Positions 26,410 through 34,225 of a DNA stretch of 64,000 nt are shown here, piece by piece. The position numbers and the translations under genes were made by a program. A model generated the notes under the pieces. It did no database searches and had not been told where the DNA came from. It saw only the letters and a program-made list of their open reading frames with translations. Every line of letters begins with the position of its first letter. Positions within the stretch are counted from its first letter, which is position 1. The stretch is from Hymenobacter cheonanensis (lineage in GTDB: Bacteria; Bacteroidota; Bacteroidia; Cytophagales; Hymenobacteraceae): assembly GCF_030581075.1 (NCBI RefSeq), contig NZ_JAUQSW010000010.1:166986-230985 (forward strand), read 5' to 3'.

Positions 26410-27281
26410 CAGCCTTTTTTAATTTATCTGTGCGCTACTATTTTTTTCTGGCTGGTGTATTTTGCCTAAGCTTAACTTGCCGCGGGGCTACTGCGCCACC
26501 GGCTAGCTCACTTACCACGGCCCAGCTCATCAGCCGGCTCACGGCCGCTATTCACAATCTGGGTTCTATCCGCTGCAATGCAGAGGCCAGGGAGCGGGTG
26601 GGCACTAAGATTGCGCCGGATTATACGGCCATGAAAATTGCTTATAATCCTTACCGCGTTTATTTAAAAAACCGCAAGGGCGTGGAGGTTTTATACGTGA
26701 CTGGCCAAAACGATAATGACGCCTGGGTGTATCCGGCCGCGTTTCCGTACGTCACCCTCAGCCTGGACCCCAACGGCTCGCTGATGCGCAAGGGCCAGCA
26801 CCACACGGTGTTGCAGGCCGGCTTTGGGATGATTGCCGACCTGCTGAACGGCCCCGATGGGCGGGCTGAAAGTGTATTTACCCGTTCGTTTCATTATACC
26901 GGCGATAGCACGGCGCAAGGGCAGCCATGCTATGTGCTGCGCTCCGACTACCCGCAATTTCGCTACGTAGCTTACCGTGTTGGCAAAAACGAGAGTATTG
27001 CCTCGGTAGCAGCTCGCTTCGGCTGCGGCGAGTACCGTATTATCGAGCGCAACAACTTAAGCGTAGATAGCAAGTTGACCGAGGGCCAGGAATTGCAGGT
27101 GCCTAATGCGTACGGCCGGCGTGTGGTAGTAGTGGTGAATGCTAAAACATACCTGCCAGCGTCCGTTACTGTTTACGACGACCGGGGACTGTATGAGAAA
27201 TACAGTTTTCTGGACGTAGTAGCTAATCAGCCTATTCCGGCCGCCGAGTTTAGCAAGGATTATAAAGGCTATAAACTATAA
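26406..27281 (+). CDS. DUF1571 protein with an embedded LysM motif
   Basis: A 291-residue exported protein starting at TTG 26406, which overlaps the preceding stop. The N-terminus (TAFFNLSVRYYFFLAGVFCL) is a signal peptide, perhaps of lipoprotein type. Residues 40-190 and 245-291 look like one DUF1571-type domain (beta-rich outer membrane lipoprotein-carrier-like half-barrel). A LysM-like peptidoglycan-binding motif lies between them at about 193-245 (VGKNESIASVAARFGCGEYR, IIERNNL, LTEGQELQVPNAYG). An envelope protein that touches peptidoglycan is the simplest reading. It ends 16 nt before the convergent SDR gene. Confidence 0.75.
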   Translation: MTAFFNLSVRYYFFLAGVFCLSLTCRGATAPPASSLTTAQLISRLTAAIHNLGSIRCNAEARERVGTKIAPDYTAMKIAYNPYRVYLKNRKGVEVLYVTGQNDNDAWVYPAAFPYVTLSLDPNGSLMRKGQHHTVLQAGFGMIADLLNGPDGRAESVFTRSFHYTGDSTAQGQPCYVLRSDYPQFRYVAYRVGKNESIASVAARFGCGEYRIIERNNLSVDSKLTEGQELQVPNAYGRRVVVVVNAKTYLPASVTVYDDRGLYEKYSFLDVVANQPIPAAEFSKDYKGYKL

Positions 27282-27297
27282 GCCGAGGCCACGCTTC

Positions 27298-28173
27298 TTA
27301 GCGGCGCATGGTTTTCTCAATGGTGTCCCACATTTCGGGCGTCAGGGCTTCAAGTTTGTTAAACTCCCCGGCACCGTTGAGCCATTCGCCGCCGTCGATA
27401 GTCACGACCTCGCCATTGATATAAGCCGAAAAGTCGGACACCAGGTACGCCGCCAGGTTGGCCAGTTCCTGGTACTGCCCTACCCGCTTAAGCGGCACGC
27501 TGGCGGCCGGGTCGAGCTGGCTGGCCAGCGGCTCCGGAAACAGGCGGCTCCAGGCGCCTTCGGTAGGAAATGGCCCGGGGGCAATGGCATTGGAGCGGAT
27601 GCCATACTTGGCCCACTCCACGGCGAGCGAGCGGGTGATGGCGAGCACGCCGGCCTTGGCGGCGGCCGAGGGCACTACGTAGGCCGAGCCCACGGAGGCG
27701 TAAGTTGTTACGATATTGAGGATGGTGCCGGGCTGCTTGTCGGCTATCCAGCGCTTGCCCACGGCCAGGGTACAGTTGTAGGAGCCCCGCAGCACGATGT
27801 CCACAATCACGTCGAAGGCCTTGTGGCTAAGGCGCTCGGTGGGGCTGATAAAGTTGCCGGCTGCATTGTTGAGCAGTACATCCACACGCCCGAATTCGGC
27901 GTAGGTACGCGCCAGCATGGCCTCGACTTCTTCGTATTTGCGCACGTCGCAGGCTAAGGCCAGCACGCGGCCACCCGTTTGCTGGCGCAGTTCGGCCGCG
28001 GTTTGTTCCAGTACAGCGAGTTTGCGGCTCGTGATGGTGACGTTGGCCCCTAATTGCAGGAAATACGTGGTCATCGCCCGGCCCAGGCCAGTGCCTCCCC
28101 CCGTCACAATAATGGTTTTGCCAGCTAGGGCATTATCGCGCAGCATGGGCTGGGTAAAGGAATTTGTCATCAT
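27298..28173 (-). CDS. SDR oxidoreductase, 2,4-dienoyl-CoA reductase-like
   Basis: A 291-residue protein from ATG 28173 (MMTNSFTQPMLRDNALAGKT); an upstream frame extension adds an unsupported 37 residues. It has the Rossmann motif TGGGTGLGRAM, the adenine-pocket CDV segment, NNAAGNF, and the active-site region YASVGSAYVVPSAAAKAGV. The Ser-x3-Lys arrangement in PSAAAK, without the standard YxxxK, is that of 2,4-dienoyl-CoA reductases. It would reduce 2,4-dienoyl-CoA with NADPH in the degradation of unsaturated fatty acids. The C-terminal IDGGEWLNGAG is family-typical. It is monocistronic. Confidence 0.88.
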   Translation of the reverse strand: MMTNSFTQPMLRDNALAGKTIIVTGGGTGLGRAMTTYFLQLGANVTITSRKLAVLEQTAAELRQQTGGRVLALACDVRKYEEVEAMLARTYAEFGRVDVLLNNAAGNFISPTERLSHKAFDVIVDIVLRGSYNCTLAVGKRWIADKQPGTILNIVTTYASVGSAYVVPSAAAKAGVLAITRSLAVEWAKYGIRSNAIAPGPFPTEGAWSRLFPEPLASQLDPAASVPLKRVGQYQELANLAAYLVSDFSAYINGEVVTIDGGEWLNGAGEFNKLEALTPEMWDTIEKTMRR

Positions 28174-28312
28174 AAAGCAGGCAAGGCCGGCGGGCTGCCA
28201 GCGGCTAGGGCCCCGAAGGTAAGTAATAGCCGGCGCACCGTACAGCTTTACGTGGTTCATGTGCAACTTGCATCCTTTTAGCATAGCTTACTAGTATTCG
28301 ATAATAATTTTT

Positions 28313-29173
28313 ATGTCTGTTACTTTCGTTGCCGGTTCCCCTGCTATACCTTCCACCGTAGCCGTGCTGGGATGCGGCTGGTTGGGCCTGCCCTTGGCAA
28401 AGCACTTGCTGGCCCAGGGGCACCGGGTGCTGGGTACTACCACCTCGGCCGAGCAGCTGCCCGTGCTGGCCGCGGCCGGCATTGAGGCCCAGCTACTTCA
28501 GCTAGGGCCCGAGTTTGCGGCCAGCGACGAGCTGCGGCTCACTTCCCTGCTTAGCCAGGCCACCAGCTTAGTGCTCAACGTGCCCCCGCGCGCCGCCGTA
28601 GCGGGCGGCTACCCGCAGCTGCTGCGCCCGGTGCACCGGGCCGTAGCGGCGGCCCGCCTGCAAGCGGTGCTGTTTGTTTCGACCACCGGCGTGTATCCCG
28701 ACGAGCCCCGCCTGATGCGCGAAACCGATGCCATCAGCACCCGCGACGCGGCCTCGGATGTATTGCGTACGGAGGGGCATTTTGTGCCGCGCTACGGGCA
28801 ATGGCAAAGCACGGTGGTGCGGCTGGGCGGGCTTATTGGCCCGGGGCGGGCTCCGGGCCGCTTTTTGGCGGGGCGCCGCAACCTGCCCCAGGGCGATGCC
28901 CCTGCTAACTTGCTGCACCTCACCGATGCGGTGGGCGTGCTCGGTACCATTCTGGACCAGGGCATTTGGGGACATACGCTCAATGTATGCGCCGAGTCGC
29001 ACCCGTTGCGGCGCGATTTTTACCCGGCTGCAGCCACCTACCTGGGGCTTGAGCCGCCGGTTTTTCTGCCCGGCGGAGGCAGCAGCAAGACTATTGATTC
29101 GAGCCGCCTGCGGGCGCTGGTACCCTATCAGTTTCAGCACGACGACGTGCTGGCGGCGCTGCCCTACTGCTAG
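28313..29173 (+). CDS. NAD(P)-binding epimerase-like protein (YeeZ/SDR type)
   Basis: A 286-residue protein with an N-terminal Rossmann motif VAVLGCGWLGLPLAKHLLAQ. The whole pattern (LVLNVPPRA, FVSTTGVYPD, RLGGLIGPGRAPG, NLLHLTDAVGVLG) matches the atypical extended SDRs related to E. coli YeeZ and nucleoside-diphosphate-sugar epimerases. The catalytic TTGVY contains the Thr/Tyr region but the lysine is not in the usual YxxxK form, so reductase or epimerase chemistry is unproven. There is no signal peptide. It lies between a divergent SDR gene and a downstream flavoprotein gene that has its own promoter-like element. Confidence 0.8.
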   Translation: MSVTFVAGSPAIPSTVAVLGCGWLGLPLAKHLLAQGHRVLGTTTSAEQLPVLAAAGIEAQLLQLGPEFAASDELRLTSLLSQATSLVLNVPPRAAVAGGYPQLLRPVHRAVAAARLQAVLFVSTTGVYPDEPRLMRETDAISTRDAASDVLRTEGHFVPRYGQWQSTVVRLGGLIGPGRAPGRFLAGRRNLPQGDAPANLLHLTDAVGVLGTILDQGIWGHTLNVCAESHPLRRDFYPAAATYLGLEPPVFLPGGGSSKTIDSSRLRALVPYQFQHDDVLAALPYC

Positions 29174-29211
29174 GGCCACCGCGCCGCGCCAGCCAGCGCT
29201 ACTGCCAGGGT

Positions 29212-29219
29212 TACCTTTG
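29212..29219 (+). promoter_or_regulatory. -7 promoter element before the HI0933-family gene
   Basis: TACCTTTG matches TAnnTTTG and lies 5 nt before ATG 29225, implying a nearly leaderless mRNA, the same layout as for the DinB start at 18988. No clear -33 box. Confidence 0.45.
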
Positions 29220-29224
29220 TATCT

Positions 29225-30523
29225 ATGTCAGTGCCTAGCTTTCTCCCGTCTGGTTTACCCGCGCCACCGGCCCCCGTGGTGGTGCTGGGCGGCGGGGCCG
29301 CCGGCTTTTTTGGGGCCATTGCCTGCGCGGAAGCCAACCCTGGCCAGCCGGTTTTTCTCCTCGAAAAAAGCCCCAAGCTGCTGGGTAAGGTGCGCATTTC
29401 GGGTGGCGGGCGCTGCAACGTAACCCACGCCTGCGAGTCGGCCGCGCAGCTGGTGCAGCACTACCCGCGCGGCGGCCGGCAGCTGAAAGAGGCCTTCCGC
29501 CGCTTTGGCGTGGCCGATACCATTGCCTGGTTTGGGGCGCGGGGCGTGCAGCTCAAAACGGAAGCCGATGGCCGCATGTTTCCGACCACCGATAGCAGCG
29601 AAACCATTGCCCGGGCCCTCGAAGACGCCGCCCGCCACGCCGGCGTGCGCGTACTCACGCGCACGGCCGCCGAGCAGATTACGGTGCTGCCCGATGGCAG
29701 CTTTCGCTTGGCAATCAGTGGAGAAGGCAGCGCCGCGCTAGGCCCCGAGCTGCGCGCCAGCCAGCTGCTGGTAGCCACGGGCGGCAATCCCAAATCGGGG
29801 GCCTACGACTGGCTGCGGGTGCTGGGCCACTCCATTGCCGAGCCGGTGCCCTCGCTGTTTACTTTCAACGTGCCGGCCTCGCCCCTGCGCGAGCTGCCCG
29901 GCGTGAGCGTGCCCCACGCCCGCGTGGTGCTAGCCGGCGAAAAGCTGCAATACGAAGGGCCGCTGCTGGTTACGCACTGGGGCGTGAGCGGCCCGGCCGT
30001 GCTCAAGCTCTCGGCCTGGGGGGCGCGCCGCCTGCACGAGCTGGCCTACCACGGCACCGCGCTCATCAGCTGGGTGCCCACCCATACCGACGAAACGCTG
30101 CGCCCCTGGGCCCAGGCCTTCCGCCTCGACAATGGCAAGAAGCAGGTGGCCGCCCACCCGCAGTTTGGCTTGCCTGCGCGGCTCTGGCGCACCCTGGTGG
30201 CCGAGGCGGGCATCGGGCCCGAAGCGCGCTGGAATGAGGTGCCCGCCAAGGCCCAGAACCGCTTGCTGGAATTGCTGCTGCGCACCCCGCTGCAAGTGCA
30301 GGGTAAAACCACGCACAAAGACGAGTTTGTGACCTGCGGCGGCATTCCGCTCAGCGAAGTCAGCCTCACTACGTTTGAGAGCCGCCAGGTACCGGGCCTC
30401 TATTTTGCGGGCGAAGTGCTTGATATAGACGGCATAACGGGCGGCTTTAATTTTCAGGCAGCCTGGACCACCGGCTTCCTGGCCGGGCAGGCCATGGCCA
30501 GGGTCACTCACCCCGCCAACTGA
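29225..30523 (+). CDS. HI0933/YhiN-family flavoprotein
   Basis: A 432-residue FAD-dependent oxidoreductase. It starts with the dinucleotide-binding loop VVVLGGGAAGFFGAIAC, then KSPKLLGKVRISGGGRCNVT, the signature of the HI0933/BaiN family. Later motifs are LLVATGGNPKSGAYDWLR, GPLLVTHWGVSGPAVLKLS and the C-terminal FAD segment VPGLYFAGEVLDIDGITGGF with NFQAAWTTG. The family binds FAD and perhaps NAD(P); cellular roles are largely unknown, although one gut member reduces bile acid intermediates. It is complete and cytoplasmic, and transcribed alone. Confidence 0.9.
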   Translation: MSVPSFLPSGLPAPPAPVVVLGGGAAGFFGAIACAEANPGQPVFLLEKSPKLLGKVRISGGGRCNVTHACESAAQLVQHYPRGGRQLKEAFRRFGVADTIAWFGARGVQLKTEADGRMFPTTDSSETIARALEDAARHAGVRVLTRTAAEQITVLPDGSFRLAISGEGSAALGPELRASQLLVATGGNPKSGAYDWLRVLGHSIAEPVPSLFTFNVPASPLRELPGVSVPHARVVLAGEKLQYEGPLLVTHWGVSGPAVLKLSAWGARRLHELAYHGTALISWVPTHTDETLRPWAQAFRLDNGKKQVAAHPQFGLPARLWRTLVAEAGIGPEARWNEVPAKAQNRLLELLLRTPLQVQGKTTHKDEFVTCGGIPLSEVSLTTFESRQVPGLYFAGEVLDIDGITGGFNFQAAWTTGFLAGQAMARVTHPAN

Positions 30524-30663
30524 GGCTGCCGGTGCCACAAGCGCAGGAAGCGGCCAGGGCTAGAGCAGCATAAAATTGGGGCATCTTGGATTAGGGTGTA
30601 ACCCTGCGGGCAATTGGCTAGTAAACTGCCTCACCTTTCCAACTTACATTCCCTTTTCCAATC

Positions 30664-31116
30664 ATGGAAGCCAAAGCCACCCAAGCCGCCCTCAACACGC
30701 TCATCACCGTCCTTAAAGATGGCCAGAAAGGCTACGCCGACGCGATGGTCGACGTAAAGGACCAGCACCTGAAGGACCTGTTCAAGAAATACTCGGCGCA
30801 GCGCGCCAGCTACGTTACCGAGCTGGAAGACCAGATGTTCAAGCTCGACCTGCACCCCGACACCAACGAAGGCTCATCGGTGGTAGGTGCCATTCACCAC
30901 GCCTGGATTGACCTGAAAGCTGCCGTAACCGGCCACGACAACCACGCCATCCTCGCCGAGTGCGAGCGCGGCGAGGACGTAGCCAAGAAGGCTTACGAAG
31001 AAGCCGGCAAAGTACAAGACCTGCCCGGCGACCTGAAATCGATTATCGAGAAGCAGTCGCAAGGCGTAAAGGCCGCCCACGACGAAATCCGCGGCCTGCG
31101 CGATTCGTCCAAATAG
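30664..31116 (+). CDS. PA2169-family four-helix-bundle protein (DUF2383)
   Basis: A 150-residue, all-helical protein that matches the PA2169/DUF2383 family: helix 1 ALNTLITVLKDGQKGYADAM, helix 2 HLKDLFKKYSAQRASYVTEL, helix 3 VGAIHHAWIDLKAAV, and helix 4 LAECERGEDVAKKAYEEA. Glu and His residues at ferritin-like positions could bind metal. Members are often stress-induced in soil bacteria, but function is not established. Its stop TAG is directly followed by the left arm of the inverted-repeat element at 31117. Confidence 0.88.
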   Translation: MEAKATQAALNTLITVLKDGQKGYADAMVDVKDQHLKDLFKKYSAQRASYVTELEDQMFKLDLHPDTNEGSSVVGAIHHAWIDLKAAVTGHDNHAILAECERGEDVAKKAYEEAGKVQDLPGDLKSIIEKQSQGVKAAHDEIRGLRDSSK

Positions 31117-31164
31117 AGCACGGATTTTAGCGGATTTCACGAATTCTGTGAATGATGATTTTCC

Positions 31165-31206
31165 AAACAAGAAAGGGCTACCCAGTGGGTAGCCCTTTCT
31201 TGTTTA
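31165..31206 (+). terminator. Terminator of the PA2169-family gene
   Basis: AACAAGAAAGGGCTACCCA and its complement pair over a very short loop, giving a stem of about 19 bp with flanking A and T runs. It is 50 nt after the stop at 31116. Confidence 0.88.
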
Positions 31207-31268
31207 GGCGTTTGCAATCGCTTACTCGGCGCAGCAACTTAAGCTTGCTTCAGGTTTCCAGGTTACGC

Positions 31269-31301
31269 AAAAAGAGGCCGCCCTATGGCAGCCTCTTTTT
31301 T
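31269..31301 (-). terminator. Terminator of the DeaD-like helicase gene
   Basis: AAAAAGAGGC and GCCTCTTTTT pair with a small inner CGCC/GGCA stem. It lies about 60 nt beyond the helicase stop on the minus strand and can work in both directions. Confidence 0.82.
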
Positions 31302-31361
31302 AGAAAAACGTCGTCTACAAAATCCGAGCAATCCGTTAAAATCCGTGCTAATCAGTGGTCC

Positions 31362-33374
31362 TTATTCGTCGAAGCCGCCTTCGCGCTTCTTGAAGCCACC
31401 GCCGTAGGAGCTACCACCGCCCTGGCCGCCTTTGTAGCCACCGCGCTGGTAGCCACCACCCTGGCCACCCTGGCGGTCGCCGTAGCTGCTACCACCCTGA
31501 CCGCCTTTGTAGCCGCCACCATAGGAGCTGCCGCCTTCGCGGTTGCCGCCTTTGTAGCCACCACCGTAGCTGCTACCGCCTTCGCGGCGGTCGCCGTAGC
31601 TGCCACCACGGTTGCCACCACCGTAGGGCGGGCGGCCACCTTCGCGGCGGTCGCCGCCGAAGCCGCGACGCTCACCACCACCGAAGCCCCCTTCGCGGCG
31701 CTCAGGGCGGTTGGTGCCCTCTTCCTTAGCAGCCGCATCCTGCACCGGCGTAGCGATGCTGAACGTAACCGGCTGGCCCTGGATGCTGGCGCGGCCTAGC
31801 TGGCCTACTACCTCCTCGGCAAACTCGTTGGGTACTTCCACGAAGCTGAACTTGTCGTAGAGCGCAATGTCGCCCACTTTGTTGCCGGGCAGGTTGGTGC
31901 TCTCCGAAATCAAATCAACCACATCGCGGGGGTGCAGGCGGTCCTTCTTGCCCATGCTGATGAAGAGGCGCGTGTAGCCGGGGCGGCTAGCCCCTTTCTC
32001 GCGGCTGGCATCGAGGCTTTGCTCGTTGCGCTTGTCCTCCTTCATCGTCATTTTGAGCAGCGCGGCAGCGATGTCGAGCGAAGTGATATCCTCACTCTGG
32101 TCGAGCAGGCGCTGCACGCGGCCGATGTACTTGTCCAGGTTGCCCTTTTCAACTACTTCCTTAATCTGGTTGAGGAACAAAGTCGTTTTCACCTCCGATA
32201 CGTCGGCGAACGACGGCACCTGCTCCAGCTTGATATCGGCCTTCGTAAAGCGCATGATATCGCGCAGCTTGTAAATGTCGCGGCCACTCACAAAGGTGAA
32301 GGCGCGGCCATTCTTGCCAGCGCGGCCGGTGCGGCCAATGCGGTGCACGTAGTACTCCTCGTCGGCAGGCAGGTCGTAGTTGAATACAGCCTCCACATTG
32401 TCGACGTCGATACCGCGGGCAGCCACGTCGGTAGCCACCAGAATTTCGAGCGTGTTCTTGCGGAATTTGTCGAGCGTGTTCTGGCGCTGGGCCTGGCTCA
32501 TGTCGCCGTGCAGGCCATCGGCAAAGTAGCCTTTGGCTTGCAGGTCGGCCACAATCTCATCTACCATGCGCTTCGTGTTCGCGAAGATGATGGTCGATTT
32601 CAAATTGTACATGTCCATGATGCGGGTCAGAACATCCTTCTTCTGCGGGCCACGCACCTCGAAGTAGCTCTGCTCGATGTTCGACACCGTCATCTCTTTA
32701 TGGTTGACCTTCACTACCTGCGGGTCGCGCTGGTACTTCTTGGTCATCTCCATAATCGGCTTGCTCATCGTAGCCGAGAAGAATACCGTCTGGCGATTCT
32801 CCGGCATCTTGCTGAGCACAAACTCGATATCCTCGCGGAAGCCCATGTCGAGCATTTCGTCGGCTTCGTCAAGGATGATTTTAGTCGCCTTATCGAGCTT
32901 CAGCGTGCCGCGCTCGATGTGGTCCATGATGCGGCCGGGCGTGCCGATAACGATTTGCACGCCGCGCTCCAGAGCGCGGAACTGGCGGTCGTAGGACGAG
33001 CCACCGTAAATAGGCACTACGGCCAGGCCTTTTTTGTACTTACCCAGCTTCTGAATTTCGCCCGAAACCTGCACGGCAAGCTCGCGGGTGGGGCAGAGCA
33101 CAATTACTTGTACGTCGCGGCTTTCGCCGTCAACACCTTCGATGGCGGGGATAGAGAAGGCAGCCGTTTTGCCGGTGCCCGTCTGGGCCTGGCCGATTAC
33201 GTCTTTGCCAGCGAGCAGCACCGGAATGGCAGCCGACTGAATGGGCGAGGCTTCCTCATAGCCCATCTCGGTGATGGCGCGCTGTACTTCGGGCGAGAGA
33301 TTTAGCTCATCGAAGCGGATTTTAGCTTTGTCGACGGCCTTGGCGGGGGTGTTTTCTACTTGTTCGGTATCCAT
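31362..33374 (-). CDS. DEAD-box RNA helicase, DeaD/CsdA-like, with RNA-binding domain and glycine-rich tail
   Basis: A 670-residue helicase: Q motif (FDELNLSPEVQRAITEMGYE), AQTGTGKT, PTRELA, DEADEMLDMGF, FSATMS, HRIGRTGRAG. After the core comes a DbpA-type RNA-binding domain at about residues 465-555 (YTRLFISMGKKDRLHPRDVV, FSFVEVPNEFAEEVVGQL). The last 90 residues are a Gly/Arg/Tyr/Ser-rich tail of repeating YGGGYKGG-like units. DeaD-type helicases resolve RNA structure in ribosome assembly and at low temperature. The likely promoter is about 240 bp upstream, leaving a long leader, as in cold-shock mRNAs, and a cold-shock protein gene lies 500 bp away on the same strand. Confidence 0.93.
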   Translation of the reverse strand: MDTEQVENTPAKAVDKAKIRFDELNLSPEVQRAITEMGYEEASPIQSAAIPVLLAGKDVIGQAQTGTGKTAAFSIPAIEGVDGESRDVQVIVLCPTRELAVQVSGEIQKLGKYKKGLAVVPIYGGSSYDRQFRALERGVQIVIGTPGRIMDHIERGTLKLDKATKIILDEADEMLDMGFREDIEFVLSKMPENRQTVFFSATMSKPIMEMTKKYQRDPQVVKVNHKEMTVSNIEQSYFEVRGPQKKDVLTRIMDMYNLKSTIIFANTKRMVDEIVADLQAKGYFADGLHGDMSQAQRQNTLDKFRKNTLEILVATDVAARGIDVDNVEAVFNYDLPADEEYYVHRIGRTGRAGKNGRAFTFVSGRDIYKLRDIMRFTKADIKLEQVPSFADVSEVKTTLFLNQIKEVVEKGNLDKYIGRVQRLLDQSEDITSLDIAAALLKMTMKEDKRNEQSLDASREKGASRPGYTRLFISMGKKDRLHPRDVVDLISESTNLPGNKVGDIALYDKFSFVEVPNEFAEEVVGQLGRASIQGQPVTFSIATPVQDAAAKEEGTNRPERREGGFGGGERRGFGGDRREGGRPPYGGGNRGGSYGDRREGGSSYGGGYKGGNREGGSSYGGGYKGGQGGSSYGDRQGGQGGGYQRGGYKGGQGGGSSYGGGFKKREGGFDE

Positions 33375-33615
33375 GTCGGAACGGAATAGGTTGCTGGGCT
33401 ACCTGGTTTTCCAAAACCTGGGTAGCTTGTGGGGAATGAGACTACGCTCTGAAAACAGCCGGCTCAACAGCGGCGGCGCTTCTTCCCCCTCAACCTTCCT
33501 ATCACTCGACAAGGCGGAAAAAATACGACCGAACTAAAACGGGAACTACTCGGCAGCCAACTACTTACTCTGGGCCACCCCGGCCACTCAATGGGGCCGT
33601 TCTCAAATGCGGGTG

Positions 33616-33623
33616 CAAAGGTA
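33616..33623 (-). promoter_or_regulatory. -7 promoter element of the DeaD-like helicase, implying a long leader
   Basis: On the minus strand this reads TACCTTTG, an exact TAnnTTTG match. Initiation just downstream gives an untranslated leader of roughly 235 nt before ATG 33374. No other good element lies closer to the start. Confidence 0.5.
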
Positions 33624-33687
33624 CGGATTTTATTTGAAAAAGGCTAATTCTGCAAATAAAAATCTCTGGTCATGCTACATCCAGTCG

Positions 33688-33773
33688 TTATCATGCTGAC
33701 GAAGGAAGCATCTCGCCAGGGCAGCGTCAGGGTTGCGTGCCCTGGCGAGATGCTTCCTTCGTCAGCATGACAA
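33688..33773. repeat. Palindromic intergenic repeat, REP-like copy 3
   Basis: Inverted repeat with arms of about 35 bp: TCATGCTGACGAAGGAAGCA then TCTCGCCAGGGC on the left, its complement on the right, loop of about 14 nt. Same family core (CATGCTGA, GAAGCATCT) as copies 1, 2 and 5. It separates the cold-shock gene from the helicase gene. Confidence 0.87.
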
Positions 33774-33814
33774 CGGTTGAATACAACGGCTGGATACCAA
33801 GCTGATACCGCATA

Positions 33815-33846
33815 AAAAAGCGCCCTCCCGCAGGGGAAGGCGCTTT
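33815..33846 (-). terminator. Terminator of the cold-shock gene
   Basis: AAAAGCGCC and GGCGCTTT pair, extended by CTCCC/GGGG, with an A-run that becomes a T-run on the minus strand. It lies about 27 nt past the stop at 33873. Confidence 0.82.
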
Positions 33847-33872
33847 CTGCTAGCACGAAAGGTGCGCGCTGC

Positions 33873-34070
33873 TTAGAGCAGCGACACTTTAACGGCGTTC
33901 GGGCCTTTGCGGCCTTGGGCTTCTTCGTACTGAACTTTGTCTTTCTCTTGTAGCGTCTTGGCGTCTACTAGGTCGGTGACGTGGACGAAGATGTCTTGGC
34001 CAGTCTCGTCGTTTTTGATGAAACCAAAGCCTTTGGTTTCATTGAAGAATTTTACCGTTCCGGTCGGCAT
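33873..34070 (-). CDS. Cold-shock domain protein
   Basis: A 65-residue protein from ATG 34070 (MPTGTVKFFNETKGFGFIKN). The two RNP motifs are intact (KGFGFI and DIFVHV), and the length is that of a single OB-fold CspA-type protein. It binds single-stranded RNA and DNA and acts as an RNA chaperone. The -7 element at 34179-34186 predicts a leader of about 100 nt, typical for temperature-regulated csp mRNAs. It neighbours a DEAD-box helicase on the same strand, a common functional pairing in cold adaptation. Cold induction itself is inferred. Confidence 0.95.
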   Translation of the reverse strand: MPTGTVKFFNETKGFGFIKNDETGQDIFVHVTDLVDAKTLQEKDKVQYEEAQGRKGPNAVKVSLL

Positions 34071-34178
34071 AATAAAAAAATGTTTGGGGTGTCGCCAAAG
34101 CCCGGCGGGAAGCTGGGGACCTTGGATGCTAACACACCGGAGCGGACCGGAACAGCACCACAGGGCCTTGGGTTGCGC

Positions 34179-34186
34179 CAAAGATA
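34179..34186 (-). promoter_or_regulatory. -7 promoter element of the cold-shock gene
   Basis: On the minus strand the sequence is TATCTTTG, matching TAnnTTTG. It is 109 nt upstream of the start at 34070, giving a leader of about 100 nt. Confidence 0.55.
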
Positions 34187-34225
34187 GACAAAATCCCCGA
34201 ACTTCGTCTATCTCCAAAAAAAGTT

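Larger units (their letters stand above)
31117..31349. repeat. Second inverted-repeat element between convergent genes
   Basis: Arms at 31117-31157 and 31309-31349 are about three-quarters identical over 41 bp as reverse complements; the best part is AGCACGGATTTTA. They share the CACGGATTTTAGCGGATTTC core with the element at 17981-18226. The left arm starts directly after the stop of the PA2169-family gene, and the right arm ends 12 bp before the helicase stop. Two terminator hairpins lie inside. Confidence 0.75.
33375..33872. other. Gene-free region with helicase leader, repeat and terminator
   Basis: The interval holds, from left to right, the putative long leader of the helicase mRNA (33375-33615), its -7 element, a REP-like palindrome (33688-33773) and the terminator of the cold-shock gene (33815-33846). 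No coding sequence is supported. Confidence 0.6.

Noticed and set aside
28174..28284. 37-residue N-terminal extension of the SDR gene
   Set aside because: No family support, and the Rossmann fold is complete from ATG 28173.
31932..33305. Open frame of over 450 codons antisense to the DeaD-like helicase
   Set aside because: The helicase is certain on the other strand. The antisense translation shows no recognisable protein.
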